A stretch of DNA of 14,330 nucleotides from Parcubacteria group bacterium CG11_big_fil_rev_8_21_14_0_20_39_14 (GTDB lineage: Bacteria; Patescibacteriota; Minisyncoccia; Minisyncoccales; GCA-002787255). Position 1 is the first letter of the stretch. Every line of letters starts with the position of its first letter. Under the pieces are notes generated by a model. The model was given only the letters and a program-made list of their open reading frames with translations, was not told the origin of the DNA and searched no databases. Below are positions 1 through 7,093 of this stretch, in pieces. The stretch lies in NCBI GenBank assembly GCA_002787255.1, contig PCWD01000050.1, positions 3,722 to 18,051 on the forward strand, in the 5' to 3' direction. The position numbers were made by a program, and so were the translations under genes.

Positions 1-72
1 GTAAAAACCTTAATAACGCTGAAGAAACGCTGATAGCTACGCTGAACAACGCTGAATTATTCAACGGTCTCA
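1..72 (+). repeat. CGCTGA repeat element, right end (cut by window edge)
   Basis: CGCTGA occurs at 17, 28, 40 and 50, giving spacings of 11, 12 and 10 bases. The element ends in TTCAACGGTCTCA at 60-72, four bases before the ATG of the next gene. The same 11/12 spacing and the same end (TTCAACAGTCTCA, 12 of 13 bases) are found at 13015-13127 before the sortase gene. Positions 42-80 also match the reverse complement of 12968-13006 in 36 of 39 bases, including an exact 25-base core (42-66 against 12982-13006). The left end lies outside the window. No Shine-Dalgarno sequence is visible between the element and the gene, so the element may contribute the promoter or 5' end of the transcript (inference). 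Confidence 0.8.
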
Positions 73-76
73 AGCT

Positions 77-799
77 ATGACGGCAAAACTAATTTTTGAT
101 ATTGAGACAGCGGGTGTTGATTTTAGCGGTTTAGACAGCGCCACCCAGGAGAGTTTAACCCGCTGGATTAAAAAGGAGGCTCAAGACGAAGATGAATATA
201 GAAAAATGCTGGAAGACCTTAAAAATGGCCTGGGTTTTTCCCCTTTAACCGGAGAAATTGTTGCTATCGGAGTTCTGGATTTTGACCAAAACCGGGGCGT
301 TGTTTATTATCAGGCGCCGGGCGAAAAATACGAAGAATTTCAAAAAGATAATTTTGTTTTCAAGCAGACCAGCGAAAAAGAAATGCTGGAAAAATTTTGG
401 GAAGGTTCAAAAAATTACCGCGAGTTTATAAGCTTTAACGGCAGAAGCTTTGACGCGCCCTTTATTTTAATTCGTTCCGCCAAATACAAGCTTAAGCCCT
501 CCAAAGATTTAATGTCAAACAGATATCTTTCAAGTCAGAAATTTGAAGCAAAGCATATTGATTTGCAGGACCAGTTGACTTTTTACGGAGCGGTTAGAAG
601 AAAGGGTAGTTTGCATTTATGGTGCAATCTTTTTGATATTGAAAGCCCCAAAATTCAAGGGGTAACCGGTGATGATATTCAGGGATTGTTCTTGAATAAA
701 GAATATAAAAAAATTGCCGAATACAACAGCCGGGATTTAACAGCCACCAGGGAACTTTATATCTACTGGAAAGAATATCTAAATTTTATAGTGCTATGA
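77..799 (+). CDS. Predicted 3'-5' exonuclease, PolB-type DEDD fold
   Basis: The 240-residue protein looks like the stand-alone exonucleases related to the proofreading domain of family B DNA polymerases (RNase H-like, DnaQ/DEDD superfamily). ExoI is DIET (Asp8, Glu10). ExoII is FNGRSFDAPF (Asn121, Asp126). HIDL at 160-163 follows, and ExoIII is YNSRDLTATREL (Asp220, from Tyr216). These acidic residues would bind two metal ions and cut single-stranded DNA or RNA from the 3' end. Length fits a free exonuclease domain with nothing added. The ATG at 77 is used because the DIET strand follows at once; no Shine-Dalgarno sequence precedes it, and a repeat element ends four bases upstream. The natural substrate cannot be read from the sequence. 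The stop is TGA. Confidence 0.82.
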   Translation: MTAKLIFDIETAGVDFSGLDSATQESLTRWIKKEAQDEDEYRKMLEDLKNGLGFSPLTGEIVAIGVLDFDQNRGVVYYQAPGEKYEEFQKDNFVFKQTSEKEMLEKFWEGSKNYREFISFNGRSFDAPFILIRSAKYKLKPSKDLMSNRYLSSQKFEAKHIDLQDQLTFYGAVRRKGSLHLWCNLFDIESPKIQGVTGDDIQGLFLNKEYKKIAEYNSRDLTATRELYIYWKEYLNFIVL

Positions 800-840
800 T
801 TACCGGGGACATTTCCCAAAAGCATAGCAGAAATACTCTT

Positions 841-888
841 TAAATCTTCTAAAATCGCAAGCGGCCGCTTGCGATTTTAGAAGATTTA
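841..888. repeat. Perfect 48-bp palindrome
   Basis: Two 24-base arms (841-864 and 865-888) are perfectly complementary with no spacer; the centre is GCGGCCGC. It starts 41 bases after the exonuclease stop codon. As RNA it would make a very stable hairpin and could end transcription or protect the 3' end of the exonuclease message, but no T-run follows, so a classical intrinsic terminator is not clear. The rest of the gap (889-1085) holds two similar stretches around GGGCTC (about 949-958 and 983-992) and a T-run near 1016-1024, with no gene that I can support. Confidence 0.85.
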
Positions 889-1085
889 TTAAGACCCCAC
901 TCGCAAACTTCAACGATTCACACTTTAACATCCAATGAGTTCTAATTCGGGCTCATTTTGCGTTGGAAATAGGTTTCATTTTGGGCTCCTTTTGTATTGT
1001 ACAAGACCGAGTGTTGTTTTTTTTCTTTGGATTTGTTAAAATTCAATGATAGGCTCGGGAATAACCAAAAGGAAGGCAGTAAGGG

Positions 1086-2065
1086 ATGCGAAGAACCACT
1101 CGGAATCGGGACGAGATTAACAATTTTGAGCAGGTTAAAAAAGCAATAATTACCATTGAGACAGATTTTTTCCGGAAAAAAGAATTGATTTTGCTGCAGA
1201 CCGGCACGGGAATATTGCTCGGGGAGTATATTTTAGCCGTTGCCCATCTTTTCAGCTGGCCCGTGCAATTTTTCCCCGGGAGTTACTTAATTGTTTCGGA
1301 ATTTGAAAAATTCCGAAACAACAGAGGGGGGTCGGGGGAACTGGGTGTTCCCCCGCTTGCCCCATTAGATACGAAGTTATCTAACGGGGTGAGGAAAACA
1401 GGGAGCGAGCCGAAGGCGAACGACCGCCAGAAACCGAAGAGGTTTGTGGAGAACATAAAGCGAAGCGAACGAAGTGAGTGCTTGAGCGAGCGAAGCCAAG
1501 TCAGACTTGGCGAAGCGAGCGAAAGAAAGCTTATGTTCTGTTTGACAGAATTGAAGCCAGGGCAAAATTTTTGAAAGAGGGAGTCGGCAGAAAAGAGGAA
1601 ATTATTACTCTTCCCCTGGAAATATTTTTTATAGATTATGCTAACGATTTTGTTTTGTTCAAACTTCCTTCTTTAATTAAAGATTTTTGTCTGCCAGGTT
1701 CTATTATTGGAAATTCAGAGCAGTTAAAGTCCGGTCGGTTAATTTTTTCGATGCCCTACGTTAGTTCATTGAGAACAAAAAGGGGGAGAATTGAAATTTT
1801 GTCTGCCAAAAAAGAGGCGCCGCCCCATAGCCGTTCGGACATTTATTTTGGCATTAAATTTTGCGAGGAAGTTTGCAGCGGAGAGAGCGGCAGTCCGGTT
1901 TTTGTCAGAATTAATGGAAGGTATAAACTAATAGGAATTTTGCAGGCTCGGTCTGTGCGTTCTGCCAAAATCGGAATTGCTATGAGGATAAACCATATTA
2001 TTTCTGTTCTTAAAAAACACAAGGGGATTGATTTAACAAGATTGAAAAAAAACAGCGCTGTTTGA
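1086..2065 (+). pseudogene. Trypsin-like serine protease, interrupted by repeat insertion
   Basis: Two frames together encode one chymotrypsin-fold (S1/DegP-like) protease domain. The first frame (1086-1574, possible SD AGGAAGG at 1070-1076) holds the His motif TGILLGEYILAVAHLF, with His54 at 1245-1247. The second frame, open from 1478 to the TGA at 2063-2065, holds the Asp motif NDFVLFKL (Asp at 1646-1648) and the Ser motif SGESGSPVF (Ser at 1886-1888), then the usual LIGIL strand. True second-frame homology seems to begin near 1535 (LFDRIEARAKFL). Between His and Asp lies about 255 bp of hairpin-rich DNA (about 1291-1545), and the reading frame differs on its two sides. The insertion is thus the likely cause of inactivation. 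No signal peptide is seen. Other readings: a sequencing or assembly error, or translation as two pieces. The catalytic triad is otherwise intact, so decay looks recent. Confidence 0.68.
1291..1545. repeat. Composite hairpin insertion inside the protease gene
   Basis: Hairpins in order: a 14-bp stem 1291-1304/1308-1321 with loop GAA; GGGGGAAC/GTTCCCCC at about 1334-1354; CCCCATTAGAT/ATCTAACGGGG at 1360-1370/1379-1389 (one A-C mismatch), a member of a family found three more times in the window; a GC-richer stretch with direct GCGAAGCGA/GAGCGAGCGAAG motifs (about 1460-1526) around the stem GCCAAGT/ACTTGGC (1495-1501/1505-1511); and an outer inverted pair AGAACATAA/TTATGTTCT (1450-1458/1531-1539). 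Base composition is more GC-rich than the flanking coding DNA. The exact edges are uncertain. It carries no transposase, so any movement would depend on enzymes encoded elsewhere. Confidence 0.7.
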
Positions 2066-2076
2066 CGCTGTTTTTT
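2045..2076. terminator. Bidirectional intrinsic terminator between convergent genes
   Basis: The stem AAAAACAGCG/CGCTGTTTTT has an eight-base loop at 2058-2065 and T-runs on both strands. It can end the plus-strand protease transcript, whose TGA stop (2063-2065) lies in the loop, and the minus-strand glycine cleavage operon, whose last codon is only about 16 bases away. Confidence 0.85.
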
Positions 2077-2091
2077 GCTCCGCTTAGATTA

Positions 2092-4881
2092 TTACCAAAT
2101 GGAGCGCGTTATTGGGTTTCGGTCAGCGCCTGTCTGGTCAAGGCGCAAAACAGGCATAGAGCAAGGCGCTTCTTTAATAATTTCCGGATTTTCTTCTATT
2201 TCTTTGTTAATTTTGAGCATTGCTTCGGCAAATTCATCAAGGGTTTTTTTGCTTTCGGTTTCGGTCGGCTCAATCATTAAGGCTTCGGCAACAATCAAAG
2301 GAAAATAAATTGTCGGGGCGTGAAAATTAAAATCCAAAAGTCTTTTGGCAATCAAATTTGCCGACATAGCTCCATTTAATTTTTCTTTTTGTTTTGCCGC
2401 TGATAACACAAATTCATGGAGGCAAATTCTGTCGTAAGGCAAAAGATAATGTTCTTTGAGCAAAACTCTGAGATAATTGGCGTTCAAAACAGCGTGCTGA
2501 CTGACTTTCTTTAAACCCTCTTTACCCAAAGCCCGTAGATATAAATAAGCTTTCAAAATCACATTAACATTTCCGTAAAAAGTTGTTGCTTTGCCAATGG
2601 AATTTGGCAGGTCGTAATTTAGAAAATATTCACCGTTTTTTCTTTTTTCAAGCAAAGGGACGGGCAGAAAAGGAGCTAACTTTTCAATTACTCCGATGGG
2701 CCCCGAACCCGGTCCGCCTCCGCCGTGAGGAGCGGAAAAGGTTTTGTGAAGATTGAGGTGCAGAATATCAATACCCATCTCTTTTGGTTTGGCAATTCCC
2801 AGGAGAGCGTTCATATTCGCTCCATCCATATAAACCAAACCTCCGGCTCGGTGGACTAATTCGGTTATTTTCAGGATATTTCTTTCAGAAAGCCCCAGGG
2901 TGTTTGGCAAAGTTATCATCAAACCGGCAGTTTCTTTATTGGTTTTTCTTGCCAAATCTTCAAGGTCAATCTCGCCCTCATTGGTTGATTTAACCGATAA
3001 AACCTCAAAACCCGAGCGGACAGCTGAAGCCGGATTGGTGCCGTGGGCGGAATCGGGTATAAGAATAACTTTTCGAGGCTCCCCCTGTTTTTTGTAAAAG
3101 GCTCTAATAATTAACAAGCTTATCAGCTCGCCATGGGCGCCGGCCGCCGGCTGAAGAGAAAATTTTTCCATTCCGCAAATTTCCGAAAGAAGGCTCTGGG
3201 TTTCGTATAGAAATTGAAGGGTTCCCTGAACCAATTTTTCGGGCAGATAAGGGTGGACTAAATTAAATCTCGGAAAAGAAGCTATTGTTTCATTTTCTTT
3301 TGGATTCAATTTCATAGTGCAGGAGCCCAAAGGATAAAATTGAGAATCAATGCAATAATTTAACTCGCTGTTTTGAGTCCAATGTTTCTCGGCTTCCGCC
3401 CCGCTAAGTCTTGGAATGCTTAAGGGTCTTTCTGATAAAAACCGGCTGTCCAGAATTTGTTCAATTGGTTTTTGAGGAATATTATTCTGCCCTTGCCCCG
3501 GCATCTCAAAAATTAAGGGACTGTCGTTTTTACCGGTATCAGCGATATTTTTTCCGGCAAGCCCTCCAACCAATCTTTCAATGTCCTCTTTGGTTTTTGT
3601 TTCGGTAACGCAAAAAAGCAGGCAATTTTCCAACTCGGGATAAAAACGATTTAAGGCAAGACCGGGCAGAAGCTTTTTTTTGAGCAGTCTTTCCTGAATT
3701 TTTTTTGGAGATTCTGAGCATTCAATTACAAATTCATTAAAATAAGGAGACGGGAATTTAAGTTGAAAACCGGGAATTTCAGCAATTTTTTGCTGAGTAA
3801 AATGAGCTTTTTGAAGATTTTCTTCAGCCAGAGCTTTGAGGCCCTCGGCTCCCAGCAGAGACAGAGCGACCGAAAAAGCAATAGCATTAAGATTGGAATT
3901 GGTGCAGATATTGGAACTTGCCCCTTCCCGGCGAATATGCTGTTCTCTGGTCTGTAAAACCAAAGTAAAACCTCGTTTACCTTCTTTGTCTTTGGTCATT
4001 CCCACTAAGCGGCCGGGCATTTGCCTTATCCACTTTTCCGGACAGGCAAAAAAGCCAAGATAGGGCCCGCCAAAGTTCAAAGGAATTCCTAAAGGTTGTC
4101 CCTCGCCAACAACAATATCCGCTCCAAAGTCCCCGGGCTTCTTTAGAATGCCAAGAGCGAGCGGATTAACCGAAACAATAAATAAAGTTCCGTTTTGGTG
4201 GATTATTTTTTCAATTTCTTCAACTTCTTCCAAACAGCCAAAGAAATTTGGCTGCTGCAAGATTACAGCCGCGGTTTTTTCCGAGACCATTTCTTTCAAG
4301 TTTTTCAAAACACTAATTCCTTCGAAATATGGCAGTTCGGAAACTTCAGCTTCAAGACCGGAAAGCGAAGTTTTTATGACTCTTCGGTATTCCGGATGAA
4401 CGGTCTTTGCCATTAAAATTTCTTTTCTTTTGGTGATATTCAGAGCCATAACCGCCGCTTCGGATAGGGCAGTTCCTCCATCATATAAAGAGCCGTTAGA
4501 AACTTCCATTCCGGTCAATTCGCAGACCAGATTTTGATATTCAAAAATTGCTCTTAGGGTTCCCTGACTGGCTTCGGCCTGGTAGGGTGTGTAGGATGTT
4601 AGAAAACCGGGCAGAGAGGTTATTTTACCAATCAGAGCTTCAATAGAATGCTCGTAAGCGCCGGCTCCCAGAAAAGAGAGATAGTCAAAGGGGTCAATGT
4701 TTTTTCCGGCTAATTTGTGTCCGAGTCTTAACAATTCCAATTGACTAAGACCCGGGGGCAGTTTAAACCGGGCTTTTCTTAAATCTCTGGGAATATCGGC
4801 AAATAAATCTTCAATTGAGCTGACGCCGATTGTTTTCAGCATTTTTCTTACATCCGATTTCTTGTGCGGTATATAATCCAT
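2092..4881 (-). CDS. gcvP: Glycine dehydrogenase (P-protein), both halves in one chain
   Basis: PLP-dependent P-protein of the glycine cleavage system: it decarboxylates glycine and loads the aminomethyl group on lipoylated GcvH. Residues 1 to about 446 match GcvPA of the two-subunit enzyme (start MDYIPHKKSDVRKMLKTIGV; LTSYTPYQAEASQGTLR; GFTLVLQTREQHIRREGAS). Residues from about 455 match GcvPB (SPLIFEMPGQG; NYCIDSQFYPLGSCTMKLNP; LQPAAGAHGEL; PDSAHGTNPASA; MDGANMNALLG). The PLP lysine is Lys713 in NLHKTFSAPHGGGGPGSGP. The C-terminus follows GcvPB (PTETESKKTLDEF, then RLDQTGADRNP). Both halves look intact, with a short linker at about 447-454. The length is close to ordinary fused GcvP, but the sequence resembles the split type. 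The SD GAGGT (4889-4893) lies 7 bases from the ATG. It is the last gene of the operon, 231 bp after gcvT. Confidence 0.96.
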   Translation of the reverse strand: MDYIPHKKSDVRKMLKTIGVSSIEDLFADIPRDLRKARFKLPPGLSQLELLRLGHKLAGKNIDPFDYLSFLGAGAYEHSIEALIGKITSLPGFLTSYTPYQAEASQGTLRAIFEYQNLVCELTGMEVSNGSLYDGGTALSEAAVMALNITKRKEILMAKTVHPEYRRVIKTSLSGLEAEVSELPYFEGISVLKNLKEMVSEKTAAVILQQPNFFGCLEEVEEIEKIIHQNGTLFIVSVNPLALGILKKPGDFGADIVVGEGQPLGIPLNFGGPYLGFFACPEKWIRQMPGRLVGMTKDKEGKRGFTLVLQTREQHIRREGASSNICTNSNLNAIAFSVALSLLGAEGLKALAEENLQKAHFTQQKIAEIPGFQLKFPSPYFNEFVIECSESPKKIQERLLKKKLLPGLALNRFYPELENCLLFCVTETKTKEDIERLVGGLAGKNIADTGKNDSPLIFEMPGQGQNNIPQKPIEQILDSRFLSERPLSIPRLSGAEAEKHWTQNSELNYCIDSQFYPLGSCTMKLNPKENETIASFPRFNLVHPYLPEKLVQGTLQFLYETQSLLSEICGMEKFSLQPAAGAHGELISLLIIRAFYKKQGEPRKVILIPDSAHGTNPASAVRSGFEVLSVKSTNEGEIDLEDLARKTNKETAGLMITLPNTLGLSERNILKITELVHRAGGLVYMDGANMNALLGIAKPKEMGIDILHLNLHKTFSAPHGGGGPGSGPIGVIEKLAPFLPVPLLEKRKNGEYFLNYDLPNSIGKATTFYGNVNVILKAYLYLRALGKEGLKKVSQHAVLNANYLRVLLKEHYLLPYDRICLHEFVLSAAKQKEKLNGAMSANLIAKRLLDFNFHAPTIYFPLIVAEALMIEPTETESKKTLDEFAEAMLKINKEIEENPEIIKEAPCSMPVLRLDQTGADRNPITRSIW

Positions 4882-4928
4882 CTTTTTTACCTCATTTTAC
4901 CAATTAGATTTGTCAAGGTGCTTTAATC

Positions 4929-4951
4929 TGAAAATCTTACCCCAGATTTTC
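4929..4951. other. Small hairpin between gcvT and gcvP
   Basis: The stem GAAAATCT/AGATTTTC encloses a short loop (TACCCC), and stands beside a stronger hairpin at 4964-4987. On the minus strand it lies in the gcvT-gcvP spacer upstream of the gcvP ribosome binding site. A TTGACA-like box (plus-strand TGTCAA at 4911-4916) and TGGTAAAAT nearer gcvP are not spaced as a standard promoter, so I do not call one. Confidence 0.5.
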
Positions 4952-4963
4952 TTAAAAATCAAT

Positions 4964-4991
4964 AGTCGGAGGGTTAAACCTCCGACTTTTT
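4964..4991 (+). terminator. Plus-strand intrinsic terminator in the gcvT-gcvP gap
   Basis: A 9-bp stem AGTCGGAGG/CCTCCGACT, loop GTTAAA, then TTTTT in plus orientation. No plus-strand gene precedes it, since both neighbours run on the minus strand. It may block antisense transcription, or act from the minus strand as an mRNA end-stabilising hairpin between gcvT and gcvP. Confidence 0.7.
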
Positions 4992-5122
4992 ACCCCGTTA
5001 GAAGTCGTTTTGCAAAACATTTATCCGAATTTCATCAATTAGGCAAGCAATCTACAGATAAAATAGATAACAGGATTGATAAAAATTTTATCAAATTTTT
5101 ATCACAAGACTTCTAACGGGGT
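4992..5122. mobile_element. MITE-like element, CCCCGTTAGA family, 131 bp
   Basis: Perfect 15-bp terminal inverted repeats ACCCCGTTAGAAGTC (4992-5006) and GACTTCTAACGGGGT (5108-5122) flank 101 bp of AT-rich DNA. The interior has its own palindromes, GTTTTGCAAAAC and TTGATAAAA-A-TTTTATCAA. It begins directly after the T-run of the plus-strand terminator and ends inside gcvT, where it supplies the last codons and the TAG stop. It has no coding capacity. The same arms with much shorter centres occur at 1360-1389, 11611-11646 and 14133-14174. No clear target-site duplication is seen. Confidence 0.75.
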
Positions 5123-6216
5123 TTAACAAAAGGTAATTTACTGACTTTTGCTGGATGTTTTTGGCCGCGGATGTCAATTTCAATCAGGGTTCCGGGAGCG
5201 GAAAAATCGGTTTTTACAAATCCGGTTCCAATGGATTTATTCAGGTTATGGGAGATATTTCCGCTGGCAACTTGACCGATTTCCCGTCCTTCTTTTAAAA
5301 TCAGATACTTGGGTCTGGCAATCCGTCCCGAAAGAATTTCAAAACCGATTAATTTTTTCTCAAGGCCCCTGTTTTTTTGCTCAAGCAGGGCTTCTTTGCC
5401 AATAAATTCTTTTCCAAAAAAAACAAATTTTTCCAGTCCGGCTTCCAGAGCCGTAATCTCTTCTGAGAGCTCCTGGCCGTAAAGGGGCAAGCCGGCTTCC
5501 AGTCTCAAAACATCTCTGGCTGCCAGACCGGCCGGTTTTAATCCTAAATCTCTGCCGGCTTTTAGGAGTTTTTTCCAAACGACTTGCGGGGTTTTTGGCT
5601 CCCAGATTAAAATTTCAAAACCGTCTTCGCCGGTGTAACCGGTCCGGGAGATAATTGCTGTCTCGCCGAAAATTCTGCCAGCTTTGCACTGATAATATCT
5701 TAAATTCAGAAATGTTTCAGACAGCCCGACTTTTCTTAAAATTTCTTCTGATTTCGGTCCCTGGAGAGCCAAAAATGGACAATCCTTTAGAATAATTTCC
5801 GGGGGAGAGAAAAGTCCAATTTCTTTTTTTGCCCATTTTTTCAGCCAGTTTAAAACTTTTTCCGCGTTAGCGGCATTGGAAACCAAAAGATATCTTTCTT
5901 TGCCAAGTCCGTAAACCAAAATGTCGTCAATTACCGTTCCTTTTTCATTGCAAAGGAGAGCATAGCAAATTTTTCCGGGCTTGAGCCTGGAGGCGTCATT
6001 GGTAATTAACTTTTGAATTAGTTTTAAACTATTTCTGCCCCTGATTAAAATTTTTCCCATGTGAGAAATATCAAAAAGTCCGGCGGCCTTTCTGACAGCA
6101 ATCGCTTCTTCTTTGACGCTTTCATACCATAAAGGCATAAGATATCCGGCAAACTCAACCATTTTTGCTTCCAGTCCCTGGTGAGCTTCGTAAAATGGCG
6201 TTTTTTTTATTTCCAT
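5113..6216 (-). CDS. gcvT: Aminomethyltransferase (glycine cleavage T-protein)
   Basis: T-protein takes the aminomethyl group from GcvH, releases ammonia and gives 5,10-methylene-tetrahydrofolate. The 367 residues match the usual length. Motifs in order: TPFYEAHQ near the N-terminus, GLFDISHMGKI (46-56), CNEKGTVIDDILVYG (89-103, with the folate-site Asp97), ALQGPKSEEIL (150-160), SRTGYTGEDGFEI (190-202) and GLAARDVLRLEAGLPLYGQEL (230-250). AAGGAG lies 8 bases before the ATG. The gene follows the transglutaminase-like gene by 17 bp, so the two are surely co-transcribed. The final residues KPR and the TAG stop are written by the inverted repeat at 5108-5122; since the preceding KLPFVK is a normal end for the family, little or nothing seems lost. 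Confidence 0.96.
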   Translation of the reverse strand: MEIKKTPFYEAHQGLEAKMVEFAGYLMPLWYESVKEEAIAVRKAAGLFDISHMGKILIRGRNSLKLIQKLITNDASRLKPGKICYALLCNEKGTVIDDILVYGLGKERYLLVSNAANAEKVLNWLKKWAKKEIGLFSPPEIILKDCPFLALQGPKSEEILRKVGLSETFLNLRYYQCKAGRIFGETAIISRTGYTGEDGFEILIWEPKTPQVVWKKLLKAGRDLGLKPAGLAARDVLRLEAGLPLYGQELSEEITALEAGLEKFVFFGKEFIGKEALLEQKNRGLEKKLIGFEILSGRIARPKYLILKEGREIGQVASGNISHNLNKSIGTGFVKTDFSAPGTLIEIDIRGQKHPAKVSKLPFVKPR

Positions 6217-6233
6217 TTTTGCGCTCCTTATTC

Positions 6234-6956
6234 TTATCCGAATTTTTCAGGGTCTTCTTTGTCTAACCAGTAAATTTTTATCGTTAAGATAGTGGCGTCA
6301 TAATCAATTTCTAAGTTATAATGCCCCCAAAGATAGAAAGATTTTAGAGCGTTGGTTGCAGCGGGAATTTTATATTTTCCAAAATATCGGCCGTACCAAT
6401 TATCGCAGCGGTCTTTCCAATAGCTGTCCCAATAATTTTTTCCGATTTCTATTTTTACTTCCAGGTCATTCTGGGGCTCAATAAAAAGCAAACCTTTGTC
6501 GGTTGTTCTAAAACAGACTATGTTATGGCCGGAGCCAAATCCATTTTCTTCAAAATGAGATTGTTTTTGGAATTCAAGAAAGACCCAGCCGGCTCTGATG
6601 CCTTTTTCTTTTGCGCTTAAAACCAAATCCCGGCTGAAATCACAGCACATATATTCATTGGGAATGTATCTTTTTTGGTCAATCTTATCATTTCTTAAAA
6701 ATTCTTTAACTTGCTTATAATTGGGGTTGAACAAATCGCCGGTCTTTGCCTCAAAAAACTGATTCCAGGATTTTTCCCATTTGGTTTCATATTCGGGAGT
6801 TATTTTAATTTCGCTGAAATTAACAATTTCAGAGCTATATTGCCTCTCATCATCAATTGTCCAGGCAATAGCGGCATAAAGCACTGTTAAGCTAGTCATT
6901 AAAGTAAGCGATACAAGAATGATTGTTGGCCAATAAAACCATTTCTGTTTCACCAT
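6234..6956 (-). CDS. Membrane-anchored transglutaminase-like protein, function unknown
   Basis: 240 residues. A hydrophobic segment at about 9-31, after the basic start MVKQKW, makes an N-terminal anchor or uncleaved signal, with the rest probably outside the cell. The body looks like a papain/transglutaminase-like fold: EYMCCDFSRDLVLSAKEKGIRAGW (101-124) offers Cys104 or Cys105 at the head of a helix, GSGHNIVCF (141-149) offers His144, and LLFIEPQND (156-164) offers the acidic partner (Glu160 or Asp164). Spacing and order (Cys, His, acid) fit that family, but overall similarity is not obvious, so the call is an inference. A strong SD (GGAGGGGG) precedes the ATG. It sits between lipA and gcvT, 126 bp after the former and 17 bp before the latter, and may also have its own promoter. 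No role in glycine cleavage is known to me. Confidence 0.6.
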   Translation of the reverse strand: MVKQKWFYWPTIILVSLTLMTSLTVLYAAIAWTIDDERQYSSEIVNFSEIKITPEYETKWEKSWNQFFEAKTGDLFNPNYKQVKEFLRNDKIDQKRYIPNEYMCCDFSRDLVLSAKEKGIRAGWVFLEFQKQSHFEENGFGSGHNIVCFRTTDKGLLFIEPQNDLEVKIEIGKNYWDSYWKDRCDNWYGRYFGKYKIPAATNALKSFYLWGHYNLEIDYDATILTIKIYWLDKEDPEKFG

Positions 6957-7021
6957 CCCCCTCCTTTCTTTAAAGAAAATTGTTTTTTTGCAAAGAACTT
7001 TTAAAACCCATTCTGAACAAT

Positions 7022-7030
7022 CTTATACCA
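7022..7030 (-). promoter_or_regulatory. Possible extended -10 promoter for the gcvT/gcvP part
   Basis: On the minus strand TGGTATAAG reads as an extended -10 box (TGnTATAAT type) about 65 bases before the ATG of the transglutaminase-like gene, in the only long spacer of the upstream half of the operon. The -35 region is weak. If used, it would separate transcription of gcvT and gcvP from lpd-gcvH-lipM-lipA. Confidence 0.4.
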
Positions 7031-7069
7031 AAAATTTGAAAAAAGCAATACCTCTGGTTTTATCCAAGA

Positions 7070-7093
7070 TAAAAGCCGCCTTTTAGGCGACTT
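7070..7093 (-). terminator. Weak terminator or processing hairpin at the end of lipA
   Basis: On the minus strand an 8-bp stem (one G-U pair) around the loop TAAAA is followed by TTTTAT. The TAA stop of lipA (7083-7085) lies in the loop. With the possible promoter 45 bases further on, it suggests partial separation of the two halves of the operon. Confidence 0.5.

Noticed and set aside
1369..1380. loxP-like half site (ATACGAAGTTAT)
   Set aside because: It matches 12 of 13 bases of one arm, but no second arm or proper spacer is present, and it lies within the CCCCATTAGAT hairpin; most likely chance.
2062..2308. Small plus-strand frames after the protease gene
   Set aside because: They overlap the end of gcvP on the other strand and begin in or after a terminator.
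4889..4916. Separate promoter for gcvP (TTGACA-like and TGGTAAAAT on the minus strand)
   Set aside because: The boxes are only about 11 bases apart, and the start of transcription would fall in or after the SD.
4910..5116. Plus-strand small gene in the gcvT-gcvP gap
   Set aside because: The frame crosses a terminator and the MITE-like element, has no ribosome binding site and no recognisable protein features.
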